This document shows positions 41,654-49,656 of a stretch of DNA of 64,000 bases, piece after piece. A program made the position numbers and the translations under genes. The first letter of the stretch is position 1. Every line of letters begins with the position of its first letter. Below the pieces are notes generated by a model that was given only the letters and a program-made list of their open reading frames with translations, was not told the DNA's origin and searched no databases. This stretch comes from a virus, in the IMG/VR virus record IMGVR_UViG_3300010371_000029, positions 62,001 to 126,000 of that record; one strand, 5' to 3'.

Positions 41654-41943
41654 TCTCTTTTCCTAGGGTCTTCAAAGACTATACAGTAATGTTTTCTGTC
41701 TAAATCATACCAAAACACATAAACATAGGTTTTCAATTTCTCTCTACAAGTCCCTACACCGACCAAAAACCGCCCATACTGAATTTGCCAACCATACTGA
41801 TATCGTCCACCATGTTCTTCCACGATATATAAATGAAAATTGATGGGTTCTAGTTTATAAACAGTTTCAAATTGATATATACCATGAGGAACAGTATAGT
41901 TTCTCTCACTAAAACTAATCAATAATAACAGTAAAAAACTCAA
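41650..41943 (-). CDS. secreted beta-rich protein, 97 aa
   Basis: It starts with a hydrophobic signal (MSFLLLLLISFSERNYTVPH) followed by alternating aromatic strands (WQIQYGRFLVGVGTC, YVYVFWYDLDRKHY). Export is likely. No family recognised. Confidence 0.62.
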   Translation of the reverse strand: MSFLLLLLISFSERNYTVPHGIYQFETVYKLEPINFHLYIVEEHGGRYQYGWQIQYGRFLVGVGTCREKLKTYVYVFWYDLDRKHYCIVFEDPRKRE

Positions 41944-42131
41944 CGATTTTTCTCTTCAAATTCCCGTTCGGCCTCGCGCCAAAACGTTTCGGCCCACCCA
42001 AAAGGGCTACCTGCCCGCTCCCATTTGTAATAAGCTTCCAAACGGATTATATTGTCGCGCTCTTCCTTAGTAATTATCTTAATCTTATGTTTAACTTTTT
42101 TTCTAACTATTTCTCCAATACCACTAGCCAT
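41940..42131 (-). CDS. DUF2934-like small protein
   Basis: Start ATG 42131 with AGGAG 8 bases upstream. The C-terminal segment IIRLEAYYKWERAGSPFGWA ending TFWREAEREFEE matches the DUF2934 pattern (A-x-x-(L/I)W-x-x-G-x-P-x(5-8)-W-x-x-AE-x-E). The N-terminal half is basic. Function of DUF2934 is unknown. Confidence 0.7.
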   Translation of the reverse strand: MASGIGEIVRKKVKHKIKIITKEERDNIIRLEAYYKWERAGSPFGWAETFWREAEREFEEKNR

Positions 42132-42178
42132 ATTCTCTTCTCCTGTTTGTCGGCTCAACTTAAAACTTCGTATCCTAG

Positions 42179-42248
42179 TGGCCAGGGTAGGATTTGAACC
42201 TACGACACGGTGCGCGACACCTGCTCTACCGGACTGAGCTACCTGGGC
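42179..42248 (-). tRNA. degenerate tRNA or tRNA-like gene
   Basis: The D arm (GCTC-AGTCCGGTA-GAGC), T arm (GTAGG-TTCAAAT-CCTAC) and acceptor strand CCTGGCC-A are canonical. The anticodon arm is too short: GGTG-TCGCG-CACC, or a 3-bp stem with a 7-base loop containing CGC. That is about four bases fewer than the normal 17. The 5' acceptor strand carries an extra or mismatched C. CCA is not encoded. It may be a decayed tRNA (perhaps formerly tRNA-Ala with CGC), a non-decoding tRNA mimic, or a sequence with a small error. Confidence 0.55.
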
Positions 42249-42443
42249 CTAATTTTGTTGTTGAATTGTTAAACCAACTATTCCCATAGCATCAACTATA
42301 CTTTCACGATACCATTTTGATACAAGTCTACCAGTATTATCAAATGCCTCAACCTCAAATGAACCATTTTCGGTTTTACTTGGAGTTACAAGAAAGTTTC
42401 TAATTCTAGAAGCTGTGCTATGCACAGCTATACTTATGTTCAC
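42249..42443 (-). CDS. hypothetical protein, 64 aa
   Basis: GTG start at 42443 with GGAG 8 bases upstream. A small beta-rich protein (FLVTPSKTENGSFEVEAFDN). It lies just upstream of the tRNA-like gene on the same strand. No family recognised. Confidence 0.58.
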   Translation of the reverse strand: MNISIAVHSTASRIRNFLVTPSKTENGSFEVEAFDNTGRLVSKWYRESIVDAMGIVGLTIQQQN

Positions 42444-42474
42444 TATCCTGTCTCCATCCTATCCACTCCACATT

Positions 42475-43080
42475 CTAGCAGGTTTCGCCCGCTTTGTCAA
42501 GGTCTAAGTCGGTTCTCTTTCCAAAAACGCCGCGACTAACAGCCTCTTCAACGGTAGAACAAAATTCATCAATCTCTTTTACGTGCAAATTGCATAAAAG
42601 TTTGCCGGCCTTCACATTTCCCTTTGCCAAAATCATAAACCGCGCGAACTGCTCCTTACCTCCAACAAGTTCGTAGAACTCTATTAATTTTTTATCCGCT
42701 TTAATATTAAAATTTTTAGAATTATGATTGCGAACCAGACGAACAACTCGGTGAATATCGGCAATGGGGGCTTCAAGGTAAGACAATCTAAAATTAGTAA
42801 GGGCCGCCCCTTCGTCTTCGTGCCCCTTCATTGATTTTATCTTACCTACATCGTGGAAAAACGCCGCACAAGCTGTTAAATAATCTCCCCCTAATTCTCT
42901 GACCATATCCACGCATAAAACACTATGTTCCCATAGGTCTACTTTATATCGTTTTCTATCTGGTATGACATTGCGCAGCGCCCAAACTTCTGGAAAATGC
43001 TTCTCCGAGTCGGGAAGACAGAGCCATTCTGACGGTCGAGGGGTTTCTAGTATATATTTAAAGATTTGATAATTAAACAA
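42475..43080 (-). CDS. HD-domain phosphohydrolase
   Basis: A 201-residue HD protein: LWEHSVLCVDMV supplies the first His, AAFFHDVGKIKSMKGHEDEG the HD pair and a further His, and the C-terminal helices complete the fold. HD enzymes cleave phosphomonoesters or nucleotides; here it may act on nucleotides. It overlaps the sulfotransferase gene by 8 bases. Confidence 0.85.
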   Translation of the reverse strand: MFNYQIFKYILETPRPSEWLCLPDSEKHFPEVWALRNVIPDRKRYKVDLWEHSVLCVDMVRELGGDYLTACAAFFHDVGKIKSMKGHEDEGAALTNFRLSYLEAPIADIHRVVRLVRNHNSKNFNIKADKKLIEFYELVGGKEQFARFMILAKGNVKAGKLLCNLHVKEIDEFCSTVEEAVSRGVFGKRTDLDLDKAGETC

Positions 43081-43822
43081 AGAATTCCTCGAATCGGGTC
43101 CCCTTAAAATATTCCACTAATTCTGAATAGTTATAAAGTATGTCTTTTGGTTTAGCGGTGGTAAGTTTACGGAAGGGAATTTCTAAGTCTGCCTGGGGCA
43201 TACCTAAGAAATCTAAACAAACCTTAATAACAGATTTAATATTCTGTTCTATTTCTTCATAAGATATTACTAAATTCTCACTTTGTGCAAACATATATTT
43301 ATAATATTCTACAAGGGAAGCTCTTTGATTAAAGATAGAATTAAGGAAAACCGGTTCAAAATAGATTTTCCTCCACTCGGGGCGCTTTTCTTTGTTTTGG
43401 AGGTGCCACACGCCTGACTGTTGGGCCAACTTCTCTGATATAATTTGTAAAAGTAAGTTCTTTCTATATAAGTGGATTATCTTAATATCTGTACGTGCGG
43501 CTAGATAGGCCCAAGTTGGATTATTATAAGAGACATGCGACTCTCTATGCAATTTAAATCCATTGAAACCTTCATATACTTTATTGATTAAAGGAATAAA
43601 ATTTAGTGTTTGGTCTAATGTATTTTTAAGGTGGGGCCTTGGTGTTACAAAATTATATAAATTATAAAATATATCTTGTCTTATTTTTAATACAGTTTCG
43701 TCTGGATTATTATCAAATAGTTCTGTCAGAACCTTTAGGGCCGGATGTTTGTTTAGAGTTTCACAGATTACTGTGCCACCAGTGCGCACGTCTCCGACTA
43801 GAAGAAATTTAGGGCTAGCCAT
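43073..43822 (-). CDS. sulfotransferase-like protein
   Basis: The 249-residue protein has the PAPS 5'-phosphosulfate loop FLLVGDVRTGGTVICETL and the 3'-phosphate-binding segment IKIIHLYRKNLLLQ. It likely sulfates a carbohydrate or other small acceptor. It is flanked by glycosyltransferases, supporting glycan modification. Confidence 0.78.
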   Translation of the reverse strand: MASPKFLLVGDVRTGGTVICETLNKHPALKVLTELFDNNPDETVLKIRQDIFYNLYNFVTPRPHLKNTLDQTLNFIPLINKVYEGFNGFKLHRESHVSYNNPTWAYLAARTDIKIIHLYRKNLLLQIISEKLAQQSGVWHLQNKEKRPEWRKIYFEPVFLNSIFNQRASLVEYYKYMFAQSENLVISYEEIEQNIKSVIKVCLDFLGMPQADLEIPFRKLTTAKPKDILYNYSELVEYFKGTRFEEFFV

Positions 43823-44673
43823 TCTGTCGATTCCGCCAAATCATGTTGATATTTTTCCACATAGAAGTGTAAGAGTGGGTCTTGTCTTTTATATAGGTTA
43901 AGTAAGCCTTTAGTGAAATGAACAAATACTATGGGCCAAATTCCATTAATTAATACCTTGCCATCTATCAAACTTCGCTTATTTTCTCGCCAATTCCAAA
44001 TGGCACAATTCAAACCTCGGTGTGGACTCACTTTTAACCAATCTCCAAACCAAATGTGAGTTTGGTCAAGCCATTTTTGGTCAGCGCGTAATCCCTGTTC
44101 TCTAGAATGTATACATGCAAAGTGACATAGTTTTTTCCACCATTCCAGAAATGGTATTCCATCCTTATTTACTCCTATAAACCCACCATTATAAATTCCA
44201 TCATTGGCGGTTGCAAGAACCTCAAGATGCGCGAATTTATCAAAATAAGGGTCGCTAGTTCTCCAATGGGGGGTAAGCAGAATATTATAATCTTTAAGGT
44301 CCTCAAATAGGAATTCTATACTTTCAAAACAGGCTATATCTGAGTCAAAGTAGAGGCAACGTTGTATTCTTGTATTATTTAACAAAAATTCTAAAAAGCA
44401 TGGTTTTAAAGCCCATCGCAAATAATCATTTTGGCCCTTATATTTTTCACAAATCTCTAATGTTATTTTATCTTTTAAATCTTTAAGACTGAAAGCATGA
44501 ATAGCTTTATTATTTTGGGCGAATACTATATTTACTTTATCTATCTCATCTTCTGTAGCGTCAACTATTAATAATCTGTAGCTATAATGTCCAAATTGGT
44601 CTATTGAGTTAAAGAGAGTTAACGCATAATTTAAATGGTCCAAAGTAATAATAGTACACGCGGCATTAGTCAT
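43798..44673 (-). CDS. GT8-like glycosyltransferase
   Basis: A 291-residue GT-A enzyme with the DxD motif CLYFDSDIACFESI near residue 110, YNGGFIGVNKDG and LRADQKWLDQT. These match GT8 family layout. It overlaps both neighbours (8 and 25 bases). The acceptor is unknown. Confidence 0.8.
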   Translation of the reverse strand: MTNAACTIITLDHLNYALTLFNSIDQFGHYSYRLLIVDATEDEIDKVNIVFAQNNKAIHAFSLKDLKDKITLEICEKYKGQNDYLRWALKPCFLEFLLNNTRIQRCLYFDSDIACFESIEFLFEDLKDYNILLTPHWRTSDPYFDKFAHLEVLATANDGIYNGGFIGVNKDGIPFLEWWKKLCHFACIHSREQGLRADQKWLDQTHIWFGDWLKVSPHRGLNCAIWNWRENKRSLIDGKVLINGIWPIVFVHFTKGLLNLYKRQDPLLHFYVEKYQHDLAESTEWLALNFF

Positions 44674-45337
44674 AAAAAGTTTTTCTAGCTATTTCCCGCT
44701 TCAAAAAATGGTTATGTTCGTTTTCTAAACTAAATTTTCCCTTAGGGAGTTCAGCAATCCTACCCGCGAAGAGAGAGGGGACCCAATGTGGCAAATCTAT
44801 AGAATTTGATGGGCCGAAGGTCCTTTTCCTAAGTTTCGCCGATATATATAAATCGTCTTGTTGGTCGCTACATGTAGGAATAGTTCGTAAATCCGCCGTG
44901 CGGACACACATTAACCGTCCTTTAACTATGTCCACTCGAACATCTCGGCTACCAGAAGCGACGTGTTCACACTCTATATAGGATTTACCTCTAACTAATT
45001 TAACCCCAAATGCCCCCGCTGCTGTTCGGGGTTCTTGTCTATCCATAAAATCCACTAGCTGAGCTAGTGTATTATGATTAAGGAGGCACAGGTCGTCATC
45101 ATGTACCAAGCAGTAGTCCGTATTGGCCATTGTTGGCATAAACCACCGGGGCGGACAGGCTACGTTCTTACTAGACTTCACCACCCAATCTATCGGAGAA
45201 TGCATTAACTCTCTAGAATTAGCATTATCCCATAAAAAAATTGTGGGGCGCGCGGTTTGACGTTTTAAACAATCAATTATTATGGGAATATTTTTAGGTC
45301 TAGCCCAGTTTAATAAGATAACAGTAATTCTAGACAT
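44666..45337 (-). CDS. GT2-like glycosyltransferase
   Basis: A 223-residue GT-A protein starting with ITVILLNWARPKNIPIIIDCL, the GT2 N-terminal strand, and with the metal motif CLVHDDDLCLL near residue 80. It is short for GT2. It lies between a tiny membrane ORF and the GT8-like gene. Confidence 0.78.
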   Translation of the reverse strand: MSRITVILLNWARPKNIPIIIDCLKRQTARPTIFLWDNANSRELMHSPIDWVVKSSKNVACPPRWFMPTMANTDYCLVHDDDLCLLNHNTLAQLVDFMDRQEPRTAAGAFGVKLVRGKSYIECEHVASGSRDVRVDIVKGRLMCVRTADLRTIPTCSDQQDDLYISAKLRKRTFGPSNSIDLPHWVPSLFAGRIAELPKGKFSLENEHNHFLKREIARKTFYD

Positions 45338-45423
45338 TTGGATGCTGCATTATAATGTGATAACACACCTAAAGTCAAAATTAATAAAACAATTATTATT
45401 ATTAATTTATCTACTAATTTCAC
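45310..45423 (-). CDS. tiny membrane peptide, 37 aa
   Basis: GTG 45423 (GTGA overlap with the gene before) to TAA 45310 encodes MKLVDKLIIIIVLLILTLGV and a short polar tail. A single membrane helix. It overlaps the GT2-like gene start by 28 bases. Function unknown. Confidence 0.42.
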   Translation of the reverse strand: MKLVDKLIIIIVLLILTLGVLSHYNAASKCLELLLSY

Positions 45424-45953
45424 TTATAGATTATTCCAATAGGTTTCTTGGCTCGTTTATATACTCTGAGACCGTTTACAGTCTCCCATTTATAATGCCG
45501 GGCGAGCCATCTATCCACGTCTCGAATGCGACTATTCATATGGGCGCGGTCTATAGAAATAGGGAACATTCTAGAAAGAATTATATTACAAAATATCCGC
45601 TCAAAATTATAAGGATATTCGGGCTCGTAATGAATGGCGGCTAGCTTAAGATAGGTTCCATCACTTTCAAAACTAAGTGACTGAAACTTTTCATTATAAA
45701 TGTCGTTGACTTCATCATATGTTAAATATAATTCTGCCGAAACATTGTATATATTATCTTCTACTAATTGCGGTACAAATTCCTGTATATTTTTTCTATT
45801 ATTATATTTATAAAATCCGTCATCAAAACACAAAGTTGCTTTTATACCTTCAAACCAAATATTAAAATATTTAGTACCAGTAACTTTCCTTACTGAAATG
45901 GGTACGCCAGCATGTTCCAATTTATATGTAAGGGAAATGAGGGAAAAGCTCAT
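45420..45953 (-). CDS. hypothetical protein, 177 aa
   Basis: An alpha/beta protein (VTGTKYFNIWFEGIKATLCF, YNNRKNIQEFVPQLVEDNIY). I recognise no family. Its AAGGAGG ribosome binding site lies in a hairpin 10 bases before ATG 45953. The plus-strand homing endonuclease begins 84 bases upstream of it. Confidence 0.68.
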   Translation of the reverse strand: MSFSLISLTYKLEHAGVPISVRKVTGTKYFNIWFEGIKATLCFDDGFYKYNNRKNIQEFVPQLVEDNIYNVSAELYLTYDEVNDIYNEKFQSLSFESDGTYLKLAAIHYEPEYPYNFERIFCNIILSRMFPISIDRAHMNSRIRDVDRWLARHYKWETVNGLRVYKRAKKPIGIIYK

Positions 45954-45967
45954 GAGGCTGACGCCTC
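45954..45967 (-). promoter_or_regulatory. Shine-Dalgarno hairpin before ATG 45953
   Basis: On the coding strand GAGGC-GTCA-GCCTC, a 5-bp stem with a 4-base loop, covers most of AAGGAGG and is followed by ATGAGCTT. Almost the same cassette as at 38188. Confidence 0.6.
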
Positions 45968-45988
45968 CTTTAAAATTTCTTGTTTTAT

Positions 45989-46018
45989 AATAGTGGTGTA
46001 TTTATATATGACACTATT
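45989..46018 (+). promoter_or_regulatory. inverted repeat upstream of plus-strand endonuclease gene
   Basis: AATAGTG and CACTATT flank 16 AT-rich bases, 19 bases before ATG 46038. The left arm overlaps a perfect TATAAT (45986-45991), without a good -35 box. It could be an operator on the endonuclease promoter, or an RNA hairpin. Confidence 0.4.
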
Positions 46019-46037
46019 CATAATAATAGGGAATTAT

Positions 46038-46721
46038 ATGAAAAAGAAATATTTTATTGATACAAATCAGTTTATTAATTTAAAACTAAAAGAAGCGGCA
46101 TATTTTTTGGGATACTTTTGGGCAGATGGTTATTTAGGAACAAGTAAAATGTATACTTTAAATTTACAAATTTTGTTATCAGATTTTAAAGCTGTAGAAC
46201 CAGTTTTCGATATACTTGGTACTTGGGGGAAATTTTTTCGTCAACCAAAAAACAGACAAAAACAAGGGATATATTATGTTTCAAACAAATTATTAAAAGA
46301 ATTCTTATTAACAAAAAATTACGGAAATCGTAATCTTGGACCAATATTAGATTTTATACCAAAACATTTATTAAAATACTGGTATCGAGGCTATTTGGAT
46401 GGGGATGGAAATATTTATATAAAGAATAGCACTGTTCAATTATGTTTTGCAAGTTCGTTAAATCAAAACTGGGATTTTATTGAAATATTAGCAAAACAAT
46501 TAGAAGTTTTTCATTACAAAGTAAATAGATATATTAGACCTAATGGTAATAAATTTTCTACTATAAGAACGTCTAGCCGACCAGACACCTTAAAAATTCT
46601 CAATTATATATATGAAAATTATGACGGGATTGGTTTATCTAGAAAATATGAAAAATATATTCAAATTTATAATAAAATTCCATTAAAAACTGGTCCAAAA
46701 CCAAAATTAGTTATAATTTAA
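46038..46721 (+). CDS. LAGLIDADG homing endonuclease, free-standing
   Basis: The only supported plus-strand gene. ATG 46038 (AGGG upstream) gives 227 residues with two LAGLIDADG motifs (AAYFLGYFWADGYLG and YWYRGYLDGDGNIYI), so it can act as a monomer. Codons are more AT-rich than neighbours. Its end overlaps the convergent phosphoesterase gene by 11 bases. It probably homes into this intergenic site. Confidence 0.9.
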   Translation: MKKKYFIDTNQFINLKLKEAAYFLGYFWADGYLGTSKMYTLNLQILLSDFKAVEPVFDILGTWGKFFRQPKNRQKQGIYYVSNKLLKEFLLTKNYGNRNLGPILDFIPKHLLKYWYRGYLDGDGNIYIKNSTVQLCFASSLNQNWDFIEILAKQLEVFHYKVNRYIRPNGNKFSTIRTSSRPDTLKILNYIYENYDGIGLSRKYEKYIQIYNKIPLKTGPKPKLVII

Positions 46722-47223
46722 AGAAACTCTGAAAACAAACTGGTTTATAATCAACATATTCCATAGCTAAAAGTTTATGCCTAGTATTATCATAAAATTC
46801 TAAAATTTCTTTTTCCCACCTTTCTTTCGGATTATTGTGAGTGTGGCCGTGGCCATTGAATTTAACATCGGGACGTAATCTAATATCAGTAGGTTTATGC
46901 GATAAAAGAATATTACCAATCATTAAATTGTCACAAACAAAACTAAAACCTCTCCTACAATACCAACTGTCAGTCTCTTTATCATGATTTCCTCGGACTA
47001 GAATTTTAGTCCCAGGAAAAGAATCCATTACAGATTTAAGTCGGTCATGATGTTTAAATATAACGTCCCCAAGATGGATTAAAGTATCCTGGGGTTGAAT
47101 GTAATATTTACAGTTAGCGATGATTCTATCTGTGAAATCTTTTGGTCTTCCACCCCAATCACAAATATTTTCTTGCCATAGATGCCAGTCACTTGAAACC
47201 CACACAACACGCTGTCTAGTCAT
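46711..47223 (-). CDS. metallophosphoesterase
   Basis: A 170-residue calcineurin-like phosphoesterase with all metal motifs: VSSDWHLWQ (D-x-H), LIHLGDVIF (GD), VRGNHDKE (GNHD), ILLSHKP and FNGHGHTHN (GHxH). Small members hydrolyse cyclic nucleotides or phosphodiesters. Substrate unknown; a role against nucleotide signals is possible but not shown. Confidence 0.88.
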   Translation of the reverse strand: MTRQRVVWVSSDWHLWQENICDWGGRPKDFTDRIIANCKYYIQPQDTLIHLGDVIFKHHDRLKSVMDSFPGTKILVRGNHDKETDSWYCRRGFSFVCDNLMIGNILLSHKPTDIRLRPDVKFNGHGHTHNNPKERWEKEILEFYDNTRHKLLAMEYVDYKPVCFQSFFKL

Positions 47224-47224
47224 G

Positions 47225-47377
47225 TTACCACCAAGTTCTACATAAATTACAAACTCGCCCGGTGTTAGTTTCTCTATATTTCATCATAGATTTACATTTT
47301 GGGCAAGTAACCGGTTCCCAAAATAAAGAAATAAATTTAATTAAAACTAATAGTGATATAATTTTAAATAATATCAT
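47225..47377 (-). CDS. membrane-anchored zinc-ribbon peptide, 50 aa
   Basis: ATG 47377 (ATGA overlap with the gene before) encodes one membrane helix (KIISLLVLIKFISLFW) followed by CPKC and CNLC, a zinc-ribbon-like pair 16 residues apart. Unusual topology for a zinc ribbon. Function unknown. Confidence 0.5.
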   Translation of the reverse strand: MILFKIISLLVLIKFISLFWEPVTCPKCKSMMKYRETNTGRVCNLCRTWW

Positions 47378-47601
47378 TGTTTAAATTCTTCGGCAGGCAA
47401 AACAATTGACCCACAATTTCCATTAACTAAAACTCTGTAAGCAGGAAACGGTCCATCAATAATTTGACAGGGGCCATATCTAGAATTAACAATTTGATTA
47501 GGTTCTAAAGTATTGCTAATTTCATTAATTAGACTTTTAAACGCGAAAAAGTCAACTACGAAAATTATACCGACAGCAACGTATCCTAATAAATTTCCCA
47601 C
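47374..47601 (-). CDS. small membrane protein, 75 aa
   Basis: One N-terminal transmembrane helix (LLGYVAVGIIFVVDFFAF) followed by a small strand-rich domain (GPCQIIDGPFPAYRVLVNGN). No family recognised. Confidence 0.6.
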   Translation of the reverse strand: MGNLLGYVAVGIIFVVDFFAFKSLINEISNTLEPNQIVNSRYGPCQIIDGPFPAYRVLVNGNCGSIVLPAEEFKQ

Positions 47602-47612
47602 GTTAAATCTCC

Positions 47613-47888
47613 TTACTTCCAGCTATCTGGAAGTTTATAACCCTTACGTTCAGCAATCTTCTTAATACGGGCCTTAATAGAGCCTTGTTTATCTTTAGGG
47701 GCGCGACCTATAAGTTTGGCTGCCGAATCTAATTCACTTTGAGAACGAATAGGATACTTTTTCTCTTCTGGCCACCCGAAATCCTCTTCAGGAATACTTT
47801 CACGTTCTTTTTTACTAATATATCCCAATGTTGGAGCAACATTACTAATAATTTCTCTTACTTGGTTTAAAATCTTACCCATAGCCAT
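47613..47888 (-). CDS. DUF6582-like protein
   Basis: The 91-residue protein contains IPEEDFGWPEEKKYPIRSQS then LDSAAKLIGRAP and KARIKKIAERKGYKLPDSW, the pattern of DUF6582-type small phage proteins (DFA-P-E-KYPI ... AR--L). Often fused to head proteins in other phages. Exact role unknown. Confidence 0.68.
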   Translation of the reverse strand: MAMGKILNQVREIISNVAPTLGYISKKERESIPEEDFGWPEEKKYPIRSQSELDSAAKLIGRAPKDKQGSIKARIKKIAERKGYKLPDSWK

Positions 47889-48495
47889 ATTCTTTCTTTA
47901 ATTTAAGGAATTGTTCTGTAAACTCAAAATCAGGGAGGTCTTGAATTTGAACGTTAGTTTGACGACGGACACTATTATATTTATTAAATGTGAATACCTT
48001 TTCAGTTGAAATCCCAATTTTGCGTAGTAAACTGAATGGTCCATCTTCTACACGAAACAAAATAGCTCCTTGGACTGGTATATTTCTTTCTATCAACTTA
48101 TTCCAAAGGACATAAAATGCTACAGTTTTCTTTAAATCTGAATCCAAACTTCGTATTTCTGGTAGGTGTCTATATGCAAAATTTCTATATTCTGCCGACA
48201 CTTCCGCCGAAAATAAATTAATACTGAGTATCGAGTTAATTACTTGAATAGGGTCCCGAACTAAATGAATAATTCTACTATGTTTAAAACAATCCCACCC
48301 TAAGCGGGGTGCGGCTAGCCAACTAGAAACCGCCTCGAAATTACTATTCTCTAATAAATGTTTTACTTGATAATCACTCCACGGACCAAATACTTCTTCA
48401 TGCCCACACTTAACCCCTGCATAATTGAGCACCCTGGAAGCAAAACCGGTCCCACATCGCCCCGTTCCGGTAAAAACGAAACGGAAGTTAGTCAT
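47875..48495 (-). CDS. sulfotransferase-like protein
   Basis: A 206-residue protein with 5'-phosphosulfate loop FVFTGTGRCGTGFASRVL and 3'-phosphate segment SRIIHLVRDPIQVINSIL, the sulfotransferase signature. It likely acts on a glycan. It is the second such gene here; the two are not closely similar. Confidence 0.8.
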   Translation of the reverse strand: MTNFRFVFTGTGRCGTGFASRVLNYAGVKCGHEEVFGPWSDYQVKHLLENSNFEAVSSWLAAPRLGWDCFKHSRIIHLVRDPIQVINSILSINLFSAEVSAEYRNFAYRHLPEIRSLDSDLKKTVAFYVLWNKLIERNIPVQGAILFRVEDGPFSLLRKIGISTEKVFTFNKYNSVRRQTNVQIQDLPDFEFTEQFLKLKKEYGYG

Positions 48496-48781
48496 CTATT
48501 CCCATTAACTCCTTCATCTTTTCATCGTGATTGAAAATAATCTCTTTCCAAATCCCGGTTAACAATTTTCCAGTAACAAATGCTATATCTTTCTTATTTT
48601 TTATACCAGCAATATCTTTAAAATAAACCTGTAGTATATAATTAATTGCATGAAGGGCACAAAGCTTAGCTCTTTTAAACACAATAACAGCGCGACGTTC
48701 TATACCAACTTTCTTACATTCTAAGCAAAACCCCACAATTTTATCTTCATCGTTGGGGATTTCTTCGGGTTCAGATAGCAT
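48488..48781 (-). CDS. hypothetical protein, 97 aa
   Basis: It starts acidic and has an early CLECKK pair and later CALH, a possible zinc site, then helices (AINYILQVYFKDIAGI). It overlaps the deaminase gene by 11 bases. No family recognised. Confidence 0.62.
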   Translation of the reverse strand: MLSEPEEIPNDEDKIVGFCLECKKVGIERRAVIVFKRAKLCALHAINYILQVYFKDIAGIKNKKDIAFVTGKLLTGIWKEIIFNHDEKMKELMGIDD

Positions 48782-49481
48782 TTGGGTTAATAAGGATAAG
48801 TTTAACTTTACTTTTATTTAAGAGCCACCTATTAAAACCGTTATCATAGGCAGATGCATAATCTTTATTGCCATACTTCTTATCTAAACAGTACAAATAT
48901 CCTATCTTCGCATTAATTATAGCTTTACAACAATCCCAACAAGGGACTCCGCAAAAGCACAACATTGCGTATCCATTTAAAGACTCTGTAGAATTATAAA
49001 TTGAATTCTTTTCTGCGTGTTCACAACTACAAAGTTCGTTCCGTGTTCCTGAAGGAGCCCCGACTATTCTACGTGGACATATTCCACACTGCATAAAACA
49101 ATGAGCAAAGTGTTCTGCGCTTTCAATAGCCACAGGTCTAGTGGGCACGTTTATAGGTTCTTTATTAATAGTTTTTTCAATAAAACCAATTCTATTTCTA
49201 TAATCGTTACAATCTTTTAAATATTTATCCTCGATATTCTTATTTATATAATGCTTCTCTTCTATTGTTAATTGCGGCCAAACAACTTCTTTTAAGTAAG
49301 TGTAATCATTCGTGTGTGGCGTTCCGGCTGGCGCTCCGTTATATCCAGTAGAAACAATTCTATTATTCACCGGGTCTACTATAATCGCCCCAATCTGCCT
49401 CGAATAACATGGATTCTGGTCCTCCCCCACTAGTTTTGCTATTCTTAGATACTTTTTTATGAACTTTTCGGACAGAACCAT
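48771..49481 (-). CDS. dCMP deaminase
   Basis: The 236-residue protein has IAKLVGEDQNPCYSRQIGAIIVD, the zinc/catalytic CSCEHAEKNSIYN (H-A-E) and FCGVPCWDCCKAIIN (PC-x-x-C). It deaminates dCMP to dUMP for dTTP synthesis. A long insert (about residues 55-125) carries extra Cys residues (FMQCGICPRR). The first 119 bases overlap another ORF. Confidence 0.9.
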   Translation of the reverse strand: MVLSEKFIKKYLRIAKLVGEDQNPCYSRQIGAIIVDPVNNRIVSTGYNGAPAGTPHTNDYTYLKEVVWPQLTIEEKHYINKNIEDKYLKDCNDYRNRIGFIEKTINKEPINVPTRPVAIESAEHFAHCFMQCGICPRRIVGAPSGTRNELCSCEHAEKNSIYNSTESLNGYAMLCFCGVPCWDCCKAIINAKIGYLYCLDKKYGNKDYASAYDNGFNRWLLNKSKVKLILINPNAI

Positions 49482-49557
49482 CTTTATTTCTTTTACGTCT
49501 AAGTTCTCGAAAGTTAAATTTCTTGCCCTTGTCGGGGCCTCTGAAAGTACGACCCAT
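49363..49557 (-). CDS. small basic protein overlapping dCMP deaminase
   Basis: A 64-residue Arg/Lys/Gly-rich protein (MGRTFRGPDKGKKFNFRELR, RKVHKKVSKNSKTSGGG). The last 119 bases lie antiphase in the deaminase start, which is well supported by homology. The N-terminal 25 residues are outside it. Basic composition favours a real gene; the ribosome binding site is poor. Confidence 0.42.
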   Translation of the reverse strand: MGRTFRGPDKGKKFNFRELRRKRNKDGSVRKVHKKVSKNSKTSGGGPESMLFEADWGDYSRPGE

Positions 49558-49561
49558 AAGG

Positions 49562-49654
49562 CTACGAATTTTTCCTAAAAATTACTTTATACTGACAAAT
49601 CAAATTACATGTAGCCAATAAAAGAAAAGTATAAAATATAATATCTTTTAACAT
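49562..49654 (-). CDS. tiny membrane or secreted peptide, 30 aa
   Basis: ATG 49654 to TAG 49562 encodes MLKDIIFYTFLLLATCNLIC plus ten residues, one hydrophobic helix with a basic end. It fills the gap between two genes. Low confidence because of length. Confidence 0.4.
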   Translation of the reverse strand: MLKDIIFYTFLLLATCNLICQYKVIFRKNS

Positions 49655-49656
49655 AA

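Noticed and set aside
42052-42237. Plus-strand ORF ending ...RVGFEPTTRCATPALPD
   Set aside because: This is the well-known false translation of a reversed tRNA gene; it supports the tRNA-like element instead.
45282-45644. Plus-strand ORF of 120 codons
   Set aside because: Antisense to two supported minus-strand genes, with no ribosome binding site or family.
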